Shown here: piece after piece, positions 18,253 through 27,497 of the stretch
Layout of the letters: every line of letters begins with the position of its first letter
Numbering within the stretch: the first letter of the stretch is position 1
Source: Planctomycetota bacterium
GTDB taxonomy: Bacteria; Planctomycetota; Planctomycetia; Planctomycetales; Planctomycetaceae
NCBI GenBank assembly: GCA_016872645.1
Contig: VGZH01000009.1
Coordinates: forward strand, 23,308 to 87,307
DNA length: 64,000 nucleotides
Reading direction: 5' to 3'
Made by a program: the position numbers and the translations under genes
The notes under the pieces: model-generated
What the model saw: the letters and a program-made list of their open reading frames with translations, nothing else
The model's database searches: none
What the model was told of the DNA's origin: nothing

Positions 18253-19416
18253 ATGCGAACGTGGATTTCTGCCTGGATCAGCTGCGGCGTGCTGCTTTTT
18301 GTCAACCTTCCATTGGCGGCTCAAGTTGCGCAGCGCGGCCACACGACCCGTCTGTTCGATGGTAAGTCTCTCGACGGTTGGACGGTCGAGAACGGTGCGA
18401 AAGTCGAAATCCAAGACGGCAATCTGCTGCTCAAGGACGGTGACGGCTGGCTGCGCTCGCACCACGTCTACTCCGACTTCCAATTGCACGTCGAGTGGAA
18501 AGCCCTGAAGGCCGACACGTACGACGCAGGCATCTATTTGCGAGCACAGCGTGAAGGTGCTCCGTTCCCGAAGAAGGGCTACCAAGCCAATCTGCTGCAA
18601 GGCAAAGAGGGGAATATTGGCAGCCTGCCCGGCGCCGAAAGCAGAGGACTTGTCCGGCCGGGTGAATGGAACGCCTTCGACATCACCGTCGTTGGCGACC
18701 GAGTCACGATGGTCATCAACGGTTGCCCGGCCTATTCCGTCGGCGGCGTCAAGGAACCGGTCGGTCACGTCGGCATTCAAGTCGAGGTGCCGAAAGGGGG
18801 ACAGTTCCTTTTGCGAAATCTCTGCATCACGGAACTCGGCTTCACGTCGCTGTTCAACGGCCAGAACTTCACCGGCTGGGAAGGAGCCGGTCAATCGGCC
18901 GAGACTTGCTGGAAGATCGAAAACGGCTTGCTCGTCTGTACCGGCCAGAAAGGCCCGTGGTTGCGGAGCTGCCGCGAGTACGACAACTTCTCAATGCGGT
19001 TCGACTACCTGCTGGCGACCGGCGGCAACAGCGGCGTCTATGTGCGAGTCCCTCAGGATGGCAATCACCACCGCGAGAACGACACGAAGCCCACCGCCGG
19101 TTTCGAGGTTCAAGTCCTCGATGACGCCGCCAAAGAACACGCAAAGCTCAAGGACTATCAATACTCAGCGTCGATCTACGACATCGCCGGAGCCAACCCG
19201 CGCAACACCCGTCCCCCCGGTGAATGGAATACGCTCGAAATCGTCTGCGACGGCGACCGGGTCATCACGCGGCACAACGGCGTGACCGTCACCGACATCA
19301 ACGCCGAATCTCACCCGCTCATCAAACTGCGACAACTCAACGGCTACCTCGGCCTGCAAAATCACAGCACTGAGGTCAAGTTCCGCAACCTCCGCATCGG
19401 TCCGCCGGTCAAGTAG
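18253..19416 (+). CDS. secreted protein with two tandem DUF1080 domains
   Basis: A 387-residue exported protein. A signal peptide (WISAWISCGVLLFVNLPLAAQ) is followed by two copies of the DUF1080 (3-keto-disaccharide hydrolase/LamG-like) beta-sandwich. Each starts with the family signature: RLFDGKSLDGWTVEN in the first and TSLFNGQNFTGWEGAG at about 199 in the second. The second has the typical FEVQVLDD and RPPGEWNTLEIVCDGDRVI motifs. DUF1080 proteins act on or bind carbohydrates in the planctomycete envelope; two domains in one chain may increase avidity or pair an active copy with a binding copy. Confidence 0.88.
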   Translation: MRTWISAWISCGVLLFVNLPLAAQVAQRGHTTRLFDGKSLDGWTVENGAKVEIQDGNLLLKDGDGWLRSHHVYSDFQLHVEWKALKADTYDAGIYLRAQREGAPFPKKGYQANLLQGKEGNIGSLPGAESRGLVRPGEWNAFDITVVGDRVTMVINGCPAYSVGGVKEPVGHVGIQVEVPKGGQFLLRNLCITELGFTSLFNGQNFTGWEGAGQSAETCWKIENGLLVCTGQKGPWLRSCREYDNFSMRFDYLLATGGNSGVYVRVPQDGNHHRENDTKPTAGFEVQVLDDAAKEHAKLKDYQYSASIYDIAGANPRNTRPPGEWNTLEIVCDGDRVITRHNGVTVTDINAESHPLIKLRQLNGYLGLQNHSTEVKFRNLRIGPPVK

Positions 19417-19565
19417 TCCTTCAAGTAAAAACCTTGAGTCTTGAACTGACCAGAACCATTTTGCCCATGTCAGCCAGTGGCGAAGCTCACGTAAACACTC
19501 GTCTGTCAGGCCGAGCTGCAGTGGTCACGGCTTTCAGCGTCGAATGATTCCGAGCGTTTCCATCA

Positions 19566-20115
19566 CTATGGGTGAACGGCCACCGTGCGAAAGCCGATGT
19601 GGTCATAGCCACGCTCAGGTTCGAAACGCAGTCGGAAGGCGGATCGGCAGGGCCAACCCTCGTCGGCCCCGCCGTTCTGGTTCGCTGCAGGGACTCCCCG
19701 TGGCGAATTCTCCGGCTGGGCACCAACAGAGCTTGATGACTGTAAGCAGGCGTGCGTTCCCTGCCCTTGAGCCATTGAACACAGATGCCGTTTCCTCGAA
19801 CACCGGCGAACCGCATGAGCAACTGTCAGCCTTTGCGGCACTAAGGGCTGAGCAATCAACAGTCTTCATTGGCGCTTCGGATCGAATGATCGATTCAGAC
19901 TGCTGGCAGCCGAGAACACCGAACACCAACAGGGCGAACGAACCAACTCTCCTCACAAAAGTCACGACTATCTCTGGCAATCTGTCCTTCGAACCTCGTG
20001 GGGCAAGCCACGAGGCAGGTCGCATGCGCAATTCTCGATGGACTTGCTCTCTCAAAGCAAAAACGAGTGAGCGATGATGAGTCAGAGTTTGAATAGTAAA
20101 CTCCCTCCGATCCAA
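19566..20115 (-). pseudogene. formylglycine-generating-enzyme-like lipoprotein, internally deleted
   Basis: Minus-strand remnants of a sulfatase-modifying-factor (FGE-sulfatase) domain. One frame encodes a lipoprotein signal ending in LVFGVLGC (Cys lipobox), then KLCWCPAGEFATGSP, which matches the N-terminal FGE motif. At about 19690 the match jumps to another frame reading WPCRSAFRLRFEPERGY and HIGFRTVAV, the C-terminal FGE motif, ending at a stop at 19566. The ~200 residues that should lie between are missing, so an internal deletion with frameshift has destroyed the gene. The range includes the upstream open frame; a GTG at 19965 is a likely original start. Confidence 0.7.
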
Positions 20116-20153
20116 GATTGCACGAATTCAGACGGCTGATCTGTTGGCCCAAC

Positions 20154-22328
20154 ATGGACGAATCGCACACTATCGACATCGCTGAGCGAGATGAAATTCC
20201 GTCGCTCCGGACCCCGGTGCAGTTTCTGCCTGGGGTTGGACCGGCGCGAGTGCCGTTGTTGGAACGTTTGGACCTCAAGACCGCCGAGGATGTGCTGCTC
20301 AATGTGCCGCGAGATGTGTTGGATTTATCGCGTGTCACGCATGTCCGAGACCTGCAGCCAGACATCTTGCAGTCGGTCAAAGGCAAGGTTGTTAATCGGG
20401 ACGCTCGGTTGACAAGCACTGGCAAGACGATGACCGCCGTGTTGCTCGATTGCGGCGACGGATACGTGCGCGGCGTATGGTTTAACCAACCCTGGATGAT
20501 CCAGAAGTTCGAGGATCAGCAGACGGTGCTGTTCTCCGGCAAGCCGAAATGGAAAACCGGACGGTGGGAGTTCGGTAATCCGGAGGTTCAATATCTCGAC
20601 ACTGACGACAGCGACGCGCCGAGCGAAGTGCTGCCGCGATATCACCTGACCGAAGGGTTGCGGATGTTTGAGATGCGGCGCATCTCGCGAGCAACCGCCG
20701 AACGATTCGCGGACTTGATCGTCGAGCACTTGCCGGATGAATTACTCGCGCGGCACAAGTTGCCTCGACGACGCGACGCGATCCGGCAGTTGCATGTCCC
20801 CAAGACGATGGCCGAGTTTCAAGCGGCTAAGCGGCGACTCATTTTTGAAGACTTGTTGGAGTTTCAAGTTGGCTTGGCCTTGCGACGCCGAGCCTGGAAG
20901 CGCGGCCCCCCTGCCCCACCCCTGCCGGTCAACGCCAAGATCGACGCGCGAGCACGGCGGTTGTTTCCGTTTCAATTTACCGCCGGACAAAACCAAGCCG
21001 TCACGGAAATCTGCCGAGACGTCGCTTTCGATCAAGCCATGCACCGGTTGTTGCAAGCGGATGTCGGTGCCGGCAAAACCGCAATTGCGATTTACGCGAT
21101 GCTGGTCGCGGTGGCCAATGGACATCAAGCGCTCATCATGGCTCCCACCGAGTTGCTCGCGACACAGCACTGGAACGTGATCGACTCGCTCTTGTCCGAA
21201 AGCCGTGTCGAGCGGCGCTTACTGACCGGCAGTCTCACCGAGTCGCAGCGACGACAGACTCTCACGGAGATGGAAAGCGGCGCGGCGCAGTTGATCGTCG
21301 GGACGCAAGCACTGATCCAAAAGCACGTGCGGTTTGCGAAGCTCGGCCTGGTCGTAATCGATGAGCAACACAAATTCGGTGTCGCGCAGCGTGCTCACTT
21401 CGGCGGTGGCGGACTCGCACCGCATGTCCTAGTGATGACCGCAACACCAATTCCGCGCAGCTTGTGCCTGACTCAATTCGGTGATCTCGATATCACGTCG
21501 ATTACGGACCTGCCTCCGGGCCGGCAAAAAATCGTCACCAGTCGTGTCTTTTCGGAACCGACTCGACAGCGAGCTTGGGAGTTCCTCCGTCAGCAACTTC
21601 GCGTCGGCAGGCAGGCGTATGTCGTATGCCCGCGAGTCGGAGCCAGCGACGCCGAGGACGAAGCATCGCTCGTCGAATGGTTGCAAAGCCTCGCGCCCGG
21701 CCCAGCGAGTTCCTCGGCCGATATGCCGCTGGCCGCGGAAGAGGCGTTTGCCAAGCTGTCGGTCGGCGAATTGAACGGCTTCCGAGTCGGGCTGGTTCAC
21801 GGTCGGATGCCGCGCGACGAACGAGCGGAGACAATGGATCGTTTTCGCAACGGCGAATTGCAAGTCCTGATCTCAACAACCGTCATCGAAGTCGGCGTTG
21901 ATGTTTCGAACGCAACACTGATGGTCATCTTTCACGCCGAACGCTTCGGATTGTCACAGCTTCACCAACTGCGAGGTCGTGTCGGTCGCGGCAAATTCCA
22001 AGGCTATTGCTTCCTGTTTTCGGATGCGGACGATCCCGATGCCTTACGACGACTGCACGCGGTTGAGACCAGCACGAACGGATTTCAAATCGCCGAGGCG
22101 GATTTCGAACTTCGCGGTCCTGGAGACGTCCTGGGGACTCGGCAACACGGCGATTTGCCGCTCCGTTTCGCGAACATCCTGCGCGACCAAGAACTCCTGC
22201 TTGACGCTCGCCGCGCTGCCGGCGATGCGATCGACAGCGGTTCGATCGACACAGCGGAATACGCCCCACTCAAACTGCGAGTACTCGACCGCTTCGCAAC
22301 GCTGATGGATCTGCCACAGACCGGGTAG
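20154..22328 (+). CDS. recG: ATP-dependent DNA helicase RecG
   Basis: A 724-residue helicase that processes stalled forks and recombination intermediates. It has the N-terminal wedge/OB region (VQFLPGVGPARVPLLERL), Walker A in LLQADVGAGKTAIA, the DEQH box in VVIDEQHKFGV, the TAT motif in LVMTATPIPRSL and the C-terminal motifs VLISTTVIEVGVDV and HQLRGRVGRG. The ATG at 20154 is chosen over a TTG at 20118, but neither has a clear ribosome site. It is convergent with the disordered-protein gene, 27 bp away. Confidence 0.93.
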   Translation: MDESHTIDIAERDEIPSLRTPVQFLPGVGPARVPLLERLDLKTAEDVLLNVPRDVLDLSRVTHVRDLQPDILQSVKGKVVNRDARLTSTGKTMTAVLLDCGDGYVRGVWFNQPWMIQKFEDQQTVLFSGKPKWKTGRWEFGNPEVQYLDTDDSDAPSEVLPRYHLTEGLRMFEMRRISRATAERFADLIVEHLPDELLARHKLPRRRDAIRQLHVPKTMAEFQAAKRRLIFEDLLEFQVGLALRRRAWKRGPPAPPLPVNAKIDARARRLFPFQFTAGQNQAVTEICRDVAFDQAMHRLLQADVGAGKTAIAIYAMLVAVANGHQALIMAPTELLATQHWNVIDSLLSESRVERRLLTGSLTESQRRQTLTEMESGAAQLIVGTQALIQKHVRFAKLGLVVIDEQHKFGVAQRAHFGGGGLAPHVLVMTATPIPRSLCLTQFGDLDITSITDLPPGRQKIVTSRVFSEPTRQRAWEFLRQQLRVGRQAYVVCPRVGASDAEDEASLVEWLQSLAPGPASSSADMPLAAEEAFAKLSVGELNGFRVGLVHGRMPRDERAETMDRFRNGELQVLISTTVIEVGVDVSNATLMVIFHAERFGLSQLHQLRGRVGRGKFQGYCFLFSDADDPDALRRLHAVETSTNGFQIAEADFELRGPGDVLGTRQHGDLPLRFANILRDQELLLDARRAAGDAIDSGSIDTAEYAPLKLRVLDRFATLMDLPQTG

Positions 22329-22355
22329 TGACAGACGCGCTGCGCCCCTTCACGA

Positions 22356-24353
22356 TTACGATCTTCGACCTCGGCCACCGCCGCGACGACGTTGTGGAGG
22401 AGGAGGTGGTGGTGTCGGTTCTGCCCCACCCGATCCGCGCGGATCATTTTGCAAGCTTTCATCGGCGTCGTCCGGCCCCAAATTGCGGCCGACAAGCTGC
22501 GGCTGCAGCAGGTACTTGATCGCGTCTTCCCAGGACGGAATGTTCGAGTAGGCGATCGGTGTCACCACATAGGCGTCCCCATCGACAGCTTCGACGACAT
22601 CAGCTGCACTTCCCTGGGCGATAGGCTCACGATTCGATCGGGAGCTTCCGTCGCTGGCCGGACCTTCAGCGGGTCGACGACGGCGACGGCGACGAGAACC
22701 ACTGCGAGATTCGGACGAAGGACGGTCCGCATCGATGGCATCTTTCGCGATCTCTTCAGCAAATCCATCGCTCACAGCGGAATCACCCACGACGGCCGAT
22801 GGAATGAAATCGGGTGATTCGCCTGCTGCCGCCCAAGCATCCGTTAAATCAAACTTCGTCCCTTCGTTGCCCTCCGGCGACACCGCTCGCGACTCGGAAC
22901 GAGGCTCTCGACGACGACGGCGACGGCGACTTCGTCGCTGCGGGGCATCGTCTTTGTCCAACGGCTCGACATCCGAGGCTGAGACCATCTCATCGGATTC
23001 ACCAGCTGCCTCGGCGGGCGGAAGCCTCGAAGTCTCAAGGACGCTGCCGGCAGGCGCCGGTCTCACATCCGAATCCTCGTCGGGCCAAACGAGTTCATGA
23101 TCGATCGACCCGCCGGTCAACCCACTTTGGTCTTTCAGAACGGCATCTGCAGCTTGTGAACTTTGAGCAACGGACTCCTCAAGAGGTTTACGGTCAGGCA
23201 CGGCATGTGACACGCTCGATGACGACGGCGTGACTTTCGGTTGCTCGTCGAAGATGCCGCTTCCGAAATCGTCGAAACCACCGTCCGACGTTGCCGCTGA
23301 TTGAATCGCTGGTTGGTTGGCCGGCGCGATCGGTCCAGATTCGCCGGGACGGCGATCATCACGTCGGGAACGACGCTCACCGCTCGAGCGATCTTCGCGT
23401 GGACCGCGATCGTCACGAGGACGATCTCCGCGTCGCGGACGAGGCGGCCGTTCGCCAGAATGATTTCCCGATCTTGTGACGGCCTCTGCGGGGCGATGTT
23501 CGTCACGAGATGGTCGTTGATCGGCTGATGAACGATTCTCTAAACCCGGACGTTCATCCCGACCACGATCACGACGGCCACGGTCCCTTCCGCTGCGTCC
23601 ACCACGATCTCCTCGGTCGCCCCGTTGCGATCGAGGTCGTTCACCTTCGGCGCGCGGCGAATCAGTCTCGGGTATTTCTTCCCATTCCCAATTCTCAAGC
23701 AAGTCCCAATATGCATCCTCGCGCGTACGCCGTGGTTGCCTTCTGCGGCGAGGCTCCGGCCGCCTTTCTTCAGCTGCATCGACGAGGTCAGGCGAGAGGA
23801 CTTCGGTATCACTTTCTTCATCTTCCTCATCTCTGTCCGCGTCATCGTGAATGGCCCCGATTCCTTCCGGTGCCAGAGTGAGCCCATCGTCATAATCGGC
23901 AGGCAACGTCAACCCTTCGGCATCGTAGTCATCAGGCAAGGTGAGACCATCGTCATCCGAAATGAAACCTGCTTCGGGGGTCGCGCACTCAGCAGCCGAA
24001 GTGCTAGCGGCTTCAACCTCTTCGACAATGCCAAACCCAAACAATTCGTCGCTGCTGACACTCGCTTTGGCCGCTCGTTGCGGAACCGATTTGACCGGCG
24101 GCTTCTCAGCTACAACTGGCGACGAGTTGGTTGACGGCAGAACCGCGTCGGTCGTCGCTTCCGGAGCAAATTCGATGTCGGACTGAGGGATCGAGACTGG
24201 CATCTCGGGTGGCTTGGGAAGCTCGACCTTAAACATGTCTTCGTCGAGAAGGTCTTCGTCGCCGGTGGCTTTGTCCAAATTGATGCCAAAAAGATTCTGA
24301 GCCAAACCAGCCAAGTCATCGGCAGGTTGGTCGAATTGCGGTTTCTTGCTCAT
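22356..24353 (-). CDS. large intrinsically disordered Arg/Asp-rich protein, 665 aa
   Basis: A 665-residue protein that is almost entirely low complexity. A short ordered N-terminus (PADDLAGLAQNLFGINLDK) precedes an acidic region with the near-repeats GLTLPDDYD, GLTLPADYD and GLTLAPEG. A hydrophobic motif (WDLLENWEWEEIPE, about 210-230) is followed by a strongly basic RG/RD/RR region over about 230-350. Further Arg clusters follow, then a C-terminal short ordered segment (YSNIPSWEDAIKYLLQPQLVGR) and a Pro/Arg/Gly tail. The layout resembles RNA-binding scaffolds such as the RNase E C-terminal half, although no RNase domain is present. It is probably a cytoplasmic RNA-associated scaffold; this is inference from composition. 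Confidence 0.75.
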   Translation of the reverse strand: MSKKPQFDQPADDLAGLAQNLFGINLDKATGDEDLLDEDMFKVELPKPPEMPVSIPQSDIEFAPEATTDAVLPSTNSSPVVAEKPPVKSVPQRAAKASVSSDELFGFGIVEEVEAASTSAAECATPEAGFISDDDGLTLPDDYDAEGLTLPADYDDGLTLAPEGIGAIHDDADRDEEDEESDTEVLSPDLVDAAEERRPEPRRRRQPRRTREDAYWDLLENWEWEEIPETDSPRAEGERPRSQRGDRGDRGGRSGRDRGRRDRGRDERPGLENRSSADQRPSRDEHRPAEAVTRSGNHSGERPPRPRRGDRPRDDRGPREDRSSGERRSRRDDRRPGESGPIAPANQPAIQSAATSDGGFDDFGSGIFDEQPKVTPSSSSVSHAVPDRKPLEESVAQSSQAADAVLKDQSGLTGGSIDHELVWPDEDSDVRPAPAGSVLETSRLPPAEAAGESDEMVSASDVEPLDKDDAPQRRSRRRRRRREPRSESRAVSPEGNEGTKFDLTDAWAAAGESPDFIPSAVVGDSAVSDGFAEEIAKDAIDADRPSSESRSGSRRRRRRRPAEGPASDGSSRSNREPIAQGSAADVVEAVDGDAYVVTPIAYSNIPSWEDAIKYLLQPQLVGRNLGPDDADESLQNDPRGSGGAEPTPPPPPPQRRRGGGRGRRS

Positions 24354-24757
24354 AGTCGGTAGAGCGTAGCTAGTGCGGACTCATCCGCCAACTATCACCA
24401 ATTGGACGACTCCTCCAGGAAACTCTGGGGGATTATGCCTCATCTCACGGATTGTCAGGATGTTGCGATATGTCCACGCTGCGATTGACTGGTAGTCCTT
24501 TTTGGCGACGCCGTGCGAGTGTAGGGGGATTAGGAAAAATTTTCCGAGTACTTCCTTGCGAAGGAGCAAGGATCTTCTCATGATCTTGCCCTGCTTACCG
24601 GGCGAAACCGGCAAGCTCCTGATAGCCCGCAAAGTGCCGAACAAAAAATAGCTGTTGGGGGGACTCACCCGGTGGCTGGTGAGGTATGTTTGAGTGGCTG
24701 ACGTTGCAGTACCGTTGGTCGGGACTCGAGTGTCCAAAGAACAAAAGGAGCGAGAGA
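24354..24757. other. 404-bp divergent intergenic region
   Basis: No gene is apparent between the disordered-protein gene and the Cys-rich protein gene, which diverge, so both promoters should lie here. Visible structures are the symmetric run GGAAAAATTTTCC at 24533-24545 and a small hairpin, CCTTGC (24554-24559) against GCAAGG (24566-24571). The last bases hold AAAAGGAG before the ATG at 24758. Confidence 0.5.
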
Positions 24758-25162
24758 ATGAAGAATCTGTTGAGTCTGATGGTGGCTGGCATCTTGGCGA
24801 TGTCAGTGGCGGTGAGCGATGCACAACCTCCGGCCCCGACGCCAGAACCGGCGGCCCCAGCGGCTGCAGGTGGCCCGGTTGAGTTGTTTCACTGCGTGAA
24901 GTACGTGGACAAAGACGAAATGGCACCCTGCGCAAAGCCAATGATCGTCGAAGTCCGTGACCCTTGCTGGAAGCCGGATCCGTGCAATCCGTGCAGCAAG
25001 CCACCGTGCGTCAAGGTGCAGATTTGCGTGCCCGAGTGCAGCTGCTGCCCGCCGACGATCAAGTGCAGCAAGGACGGCAAAAATGTTCGCTACGACTTCG
25101 GCAAGTACGCTGTCGATATCCGTGGCAAGAAGGGCTACATCGAAGTCGATTATCAGGACTAA
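24758..25162 (+). CDS. small secreted Cys-rich protein
   Basis: A 134-residue exported protein. The ATG at 24758 follows AAAGGAG and begins a clean signal peptide (KNLLSLMVAGILAMSVAVSDA). A Pro/Ala linker (PPAPTPEPAAPAAAG) follows, then a domain with twelve cysteines in three clusters, including PCWKPDPCNPCSKPPC and CVPECSCCPPTIKC, and a C-terminal beta segment (KNVRYDFGKYAVDI). The cysteines could form disulfides or bind metal in the envelope. A strong intrinsic terminator follows, so it is probably a well-expressed single-gene unit. I do not recognise the family. Confidence 0.8.
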   Translation: MKNLLSLMVAGILAMSVAVSDAQPPAPTPEPAAPAAAGGPVELFHCVKYVDKDEMAPCAKPMIVEVRDPCWKPDPCNPCSKPPCVKVQICVPECSCCPPTIKCSKDGKNVRYDFGKYAVDIRGKKGYIEVDYQD

Positions 25163-25196
25163 TTCCGAATCGATTATTCGACGATGCTGAAATGCG

Positions 25197-25234
25197 AACC
25201 GGCCGAGGTGTAATCCCCGGCCGGTTTCGTTTTT
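25197..25234 (+). terminator. intrinsic terminator
   Basis: AACCGGCCG (25197-25205) and CGGCCGGTT (25218-25226) form a perfect 9-bp GC-rich stem with a 12-base loop, followed by TCGTTTTT. It starts 34 bp after the stop of the Cys-rich protein gene and ends just before the convergent nitrate reductase gene. Confidence 0.85.
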
Positions 25235-25256
25235 GGGGAATGCAAACTGATGCTGG

Positions 25257-27497
25257 TCACCGTTGCGTGCCGAGCCGAGTGACCCTCACCGCACACGATT
25301 TGTAGCTCGGTTGCTTCGAGTACGGATCGAAGACCGCATCGGTGAGTTGATTGGCGTTTGACTCATGCATCGCCACAAACACCTGTCCGACCGGCACGCC
25401 GGGAGTCAGAAACGCCTGAGCGGTGACTCGGCCCCGTTGCGATTCGACGGAAACGATTTCATTCGGAGCAATGCCGAGCGATCGAGCATCATTGGGATTG
25501 ATCTCGACGTACATTCGCTGCGGATACAGCTTCCGCAAGACTTCAGACTTCGATGTCCTGGTCTGCGTATGCCATTGTGAAGCGGTGCCGCGTCCCGTCA
25601 GCAACACGAAGGGATACTTCGCGGACGCCGGCTCCGGCATCGGCCGAGGAGCCTCAAACAAAAACTTCGCGCGACCGTCAGGATGATAGAAGCGACCGTC
25701 CTCGAACAATCGCTGTTCCTGTCCGGCCGATGGCCGTAACCGTTTTTCCGAAGGGGTCAGATCGCTCACTTCCTGGCTTGCCGTTGGCAGCGGCCATTGA
25801 ATGCCACCCGACTCTTCGATCATCCGATAGTCCTCAATGCCGGTGATGTCACACGGCTGGCCAGCGGTAAGCTGCTTCAGGATTTGAAAGACCGCGGCGG
25901 GGGAGTCCCAGTTTTCGAACATCTTGCCGCAGCCCCAGGCGTCGGCAATCAGCCGGAAGATTGAAAAATCGGAGATCGCTTGGCCGGGGGCACGCCGCAC
26001 TTTCTTAAAGACTCCGATGCGGCGTTCGCTGTTGATGAATGTGCCGTCCTTCTCGCCCCATCCGGCGGCGGGCAACACGAGGTGTGCTCGCTGAACGGTC
26101 TCGGTCGTGTGATACATGTCTTGCACGACAAGAAACTCCACGCGGTCGAGGATGTCGTGACACAGCCGCTGATTGATCCACGAGTGGGCCGGATTCGTGC
26201 AAATGACCCACAGGCCGCGAATCTTTCCTTTGAGGACACCTTCGAGGATTTCGTGATACGACCACGACGCCTCGTGTGGAATACGAGCTTCGTCGATGCC
26301 GAGAATCCCCGCGACCTTCGCGCGGTGATCGGCGTTCGCGAAGTCGTGGCCGCCGATTAATCCCGTCGTGTTGGAAAACAGCCGCGAGCCCATCGCATTG
26401 CACTGGCCGGTGATCGAATTCGCTCCGGTCCCCGGCTTGCCGATGTTGCCGGTCATCAGCGCGAGATTGATAAGGCTCTGAGCCGTGCGGACTCCCTGAT
26501 AGCTCTGATTGACTCCCATCGTCCACCAGAAAGAGACTCGTTTCCCCTCGTGAATCAGCGCCGCAAAGCGTTCGATCGTCTCGGCCGACAAGCCAGTCGC
26601 GGTCGCAACATGGTCGAGCGTGAACGGCAAGACGAATTCGGAAAACGTGCGAAAACCGGTCGTGTTGGCGTCGATGAACTGGCGGTCGATCCAGCCCCGC
26701 TCGATCAAGATCCGTGCGATGCCGTAGAACAAATCCATGTCTGACTTCGGTGCCAGCGGCAGATGCAGCGTCGCGGCCATCGCGGTCTCGGTGCGACGTG
26801 GGTCGATGACGATGATCTCCGGCTTGTTCTTGTTCCGCATCACTCGCTCCCACATGATCGGGTGCGCGAGACACAGATTGCTGCCGACGAGCACGATCGT
26901 GTCGGATTCCTCGAAGTCGGCGTAGGTGTAGGGCGGAGCGTCGAAGCCGAACGACTGCTTGTAGGCGACGACGGCGGTCGCCATGCACTGCCGCGTGTTG
27001 CCGTCGCCATGCTTCATCCCCATGCCGAACTTGGCGAGTGCTCCGAGGAACGCCATTTCCTCCGTCGCCATCTGCCCGGTGCTGATGAAAGCGATCGAAT
27101 CGTCGCCGTGCCGTGATTGAATTCCCTGCATCCGCGCGACGAATGTCTTCAATGCCGTGTCCCAACCGATCGGCTTGAGCTTGCCGCTCGCATCGCGCAG
27201 CAGCGGTGTCGTCGCTCGATCAGGTGCGTCGAGCACCGTCAGAGCCTCCCAACCTTTCGGACAGGCCATGCCGAGGTTCACCGGGTAATTCGTGTTCGGA
27301 GACAGCGAGATCGCCTCTCCGTCTTTCAAATGCAAATTAAGGCTGCATCCCGTCGAGCAGTACCCGCACACCGAAGTCGTCACCGCATTCGGCTGCGACT
27401 TCGCTGGGACTTGCCCCAGTCCGAACCCACCCGGTTGCAGCAACAACTCGCGTGTCAGCGGGCCATCAAATGCACGCATTAAGGAACTTTCGATCAT
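25257..27497 (-). CDS. nasA: assimilatory nitrate reductase catalytic subunit (NasA-like)
   Basis: A 746-residue molybdopterin oxidoreductase expected to reduce nitrate to nitrite. The N-terminal [4Fe-4S] ligands are Cys44, Cys47, Cys51 and Cys79 (VCGYCSTGC ... ACPKG), and the molybdenum ligand is Cys171 in NTRQCMAT. The family motifs [15 protein letters not shown] and HTQTRT are present. There is no Tat signal, so it should be cytoplasmic, unlike periplasmic NapA. No C-terminal BFD [2Fe-2S] domain is present, so electrons must come from another protein, presumably the fused ferredoxin-membrane protein encoded just upstream with an overlapping ATGA (27494-27497). It is last in the operon. Confidence 0.88.
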   Translation of the reverse strand: MIESSLMRAFDGPLTRELLLQPGGFGLGQVPAKSQPNAVTTSVCGYCSTGCSLNLHLKDGEAISLSPNTNYPVNLGMACPKGWEALTVLDAPDRATTPLLRDASGKLKPIGWDTALKTFVARMQGIQSRHGDDSIAFISTGQMATEEMAFLGALAKFGMGMKHGDGNTRQCMATAVVAYKQSFGFDAPPYTYADFEESDTIVLVGSNLCLAHPIMWERVMRNKNKPEIIVIDPRRTETAMAATLHLPLAPKSDMDLFYGIARILIERGWIDRQFIDANTTGFRTFSEFVLPFTLDHVATATGLSAETIERFAALIHEGKRVSFWWTMGVNQSYQGVRTAQSLINLALMTGNIGKPGTGANSITGQCNAMGSRLFSNTTGLIGGHDFANADHRAKVAGILGIDEARIPHEASWSYHEILEGVLKGKIRGLWVICTNPAHSWINQRLCHDILDRVEFLVVQDMYHTTETVQRAHLVLPAAGWGEKDGTFINSERRIGVFKKVRRAPGQAISDFSIFRLIADAWGCGKMFENWDSPAAVFQILKQLTAGQPCDITGIEDYRMIEESGGIQWPLPTASQEVSDLTPSEKRLRPSAGQEQRLFEDGRFYHPDGRAKFLFEAPRPMPEPASAKYPFVLLTGRGTASQWHTQTRTSKSEVLRKLYPQRMYVEINPNDARSLGIAPNEIVSVESQRGRVTAQAFLTPGVPVGQVFVAMHESNANQLTDAVFDPYSKQPSYKSCAVRVTRLGTQR

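Noticed and set aside
24595..24660. Possible c-di-GMP-type or other riboswitch upstream of the Cys-rich protein
   Set aside because: A few words resemble known aptamers (GCAAAG-type), but no consistent fold could be drawn by eye.
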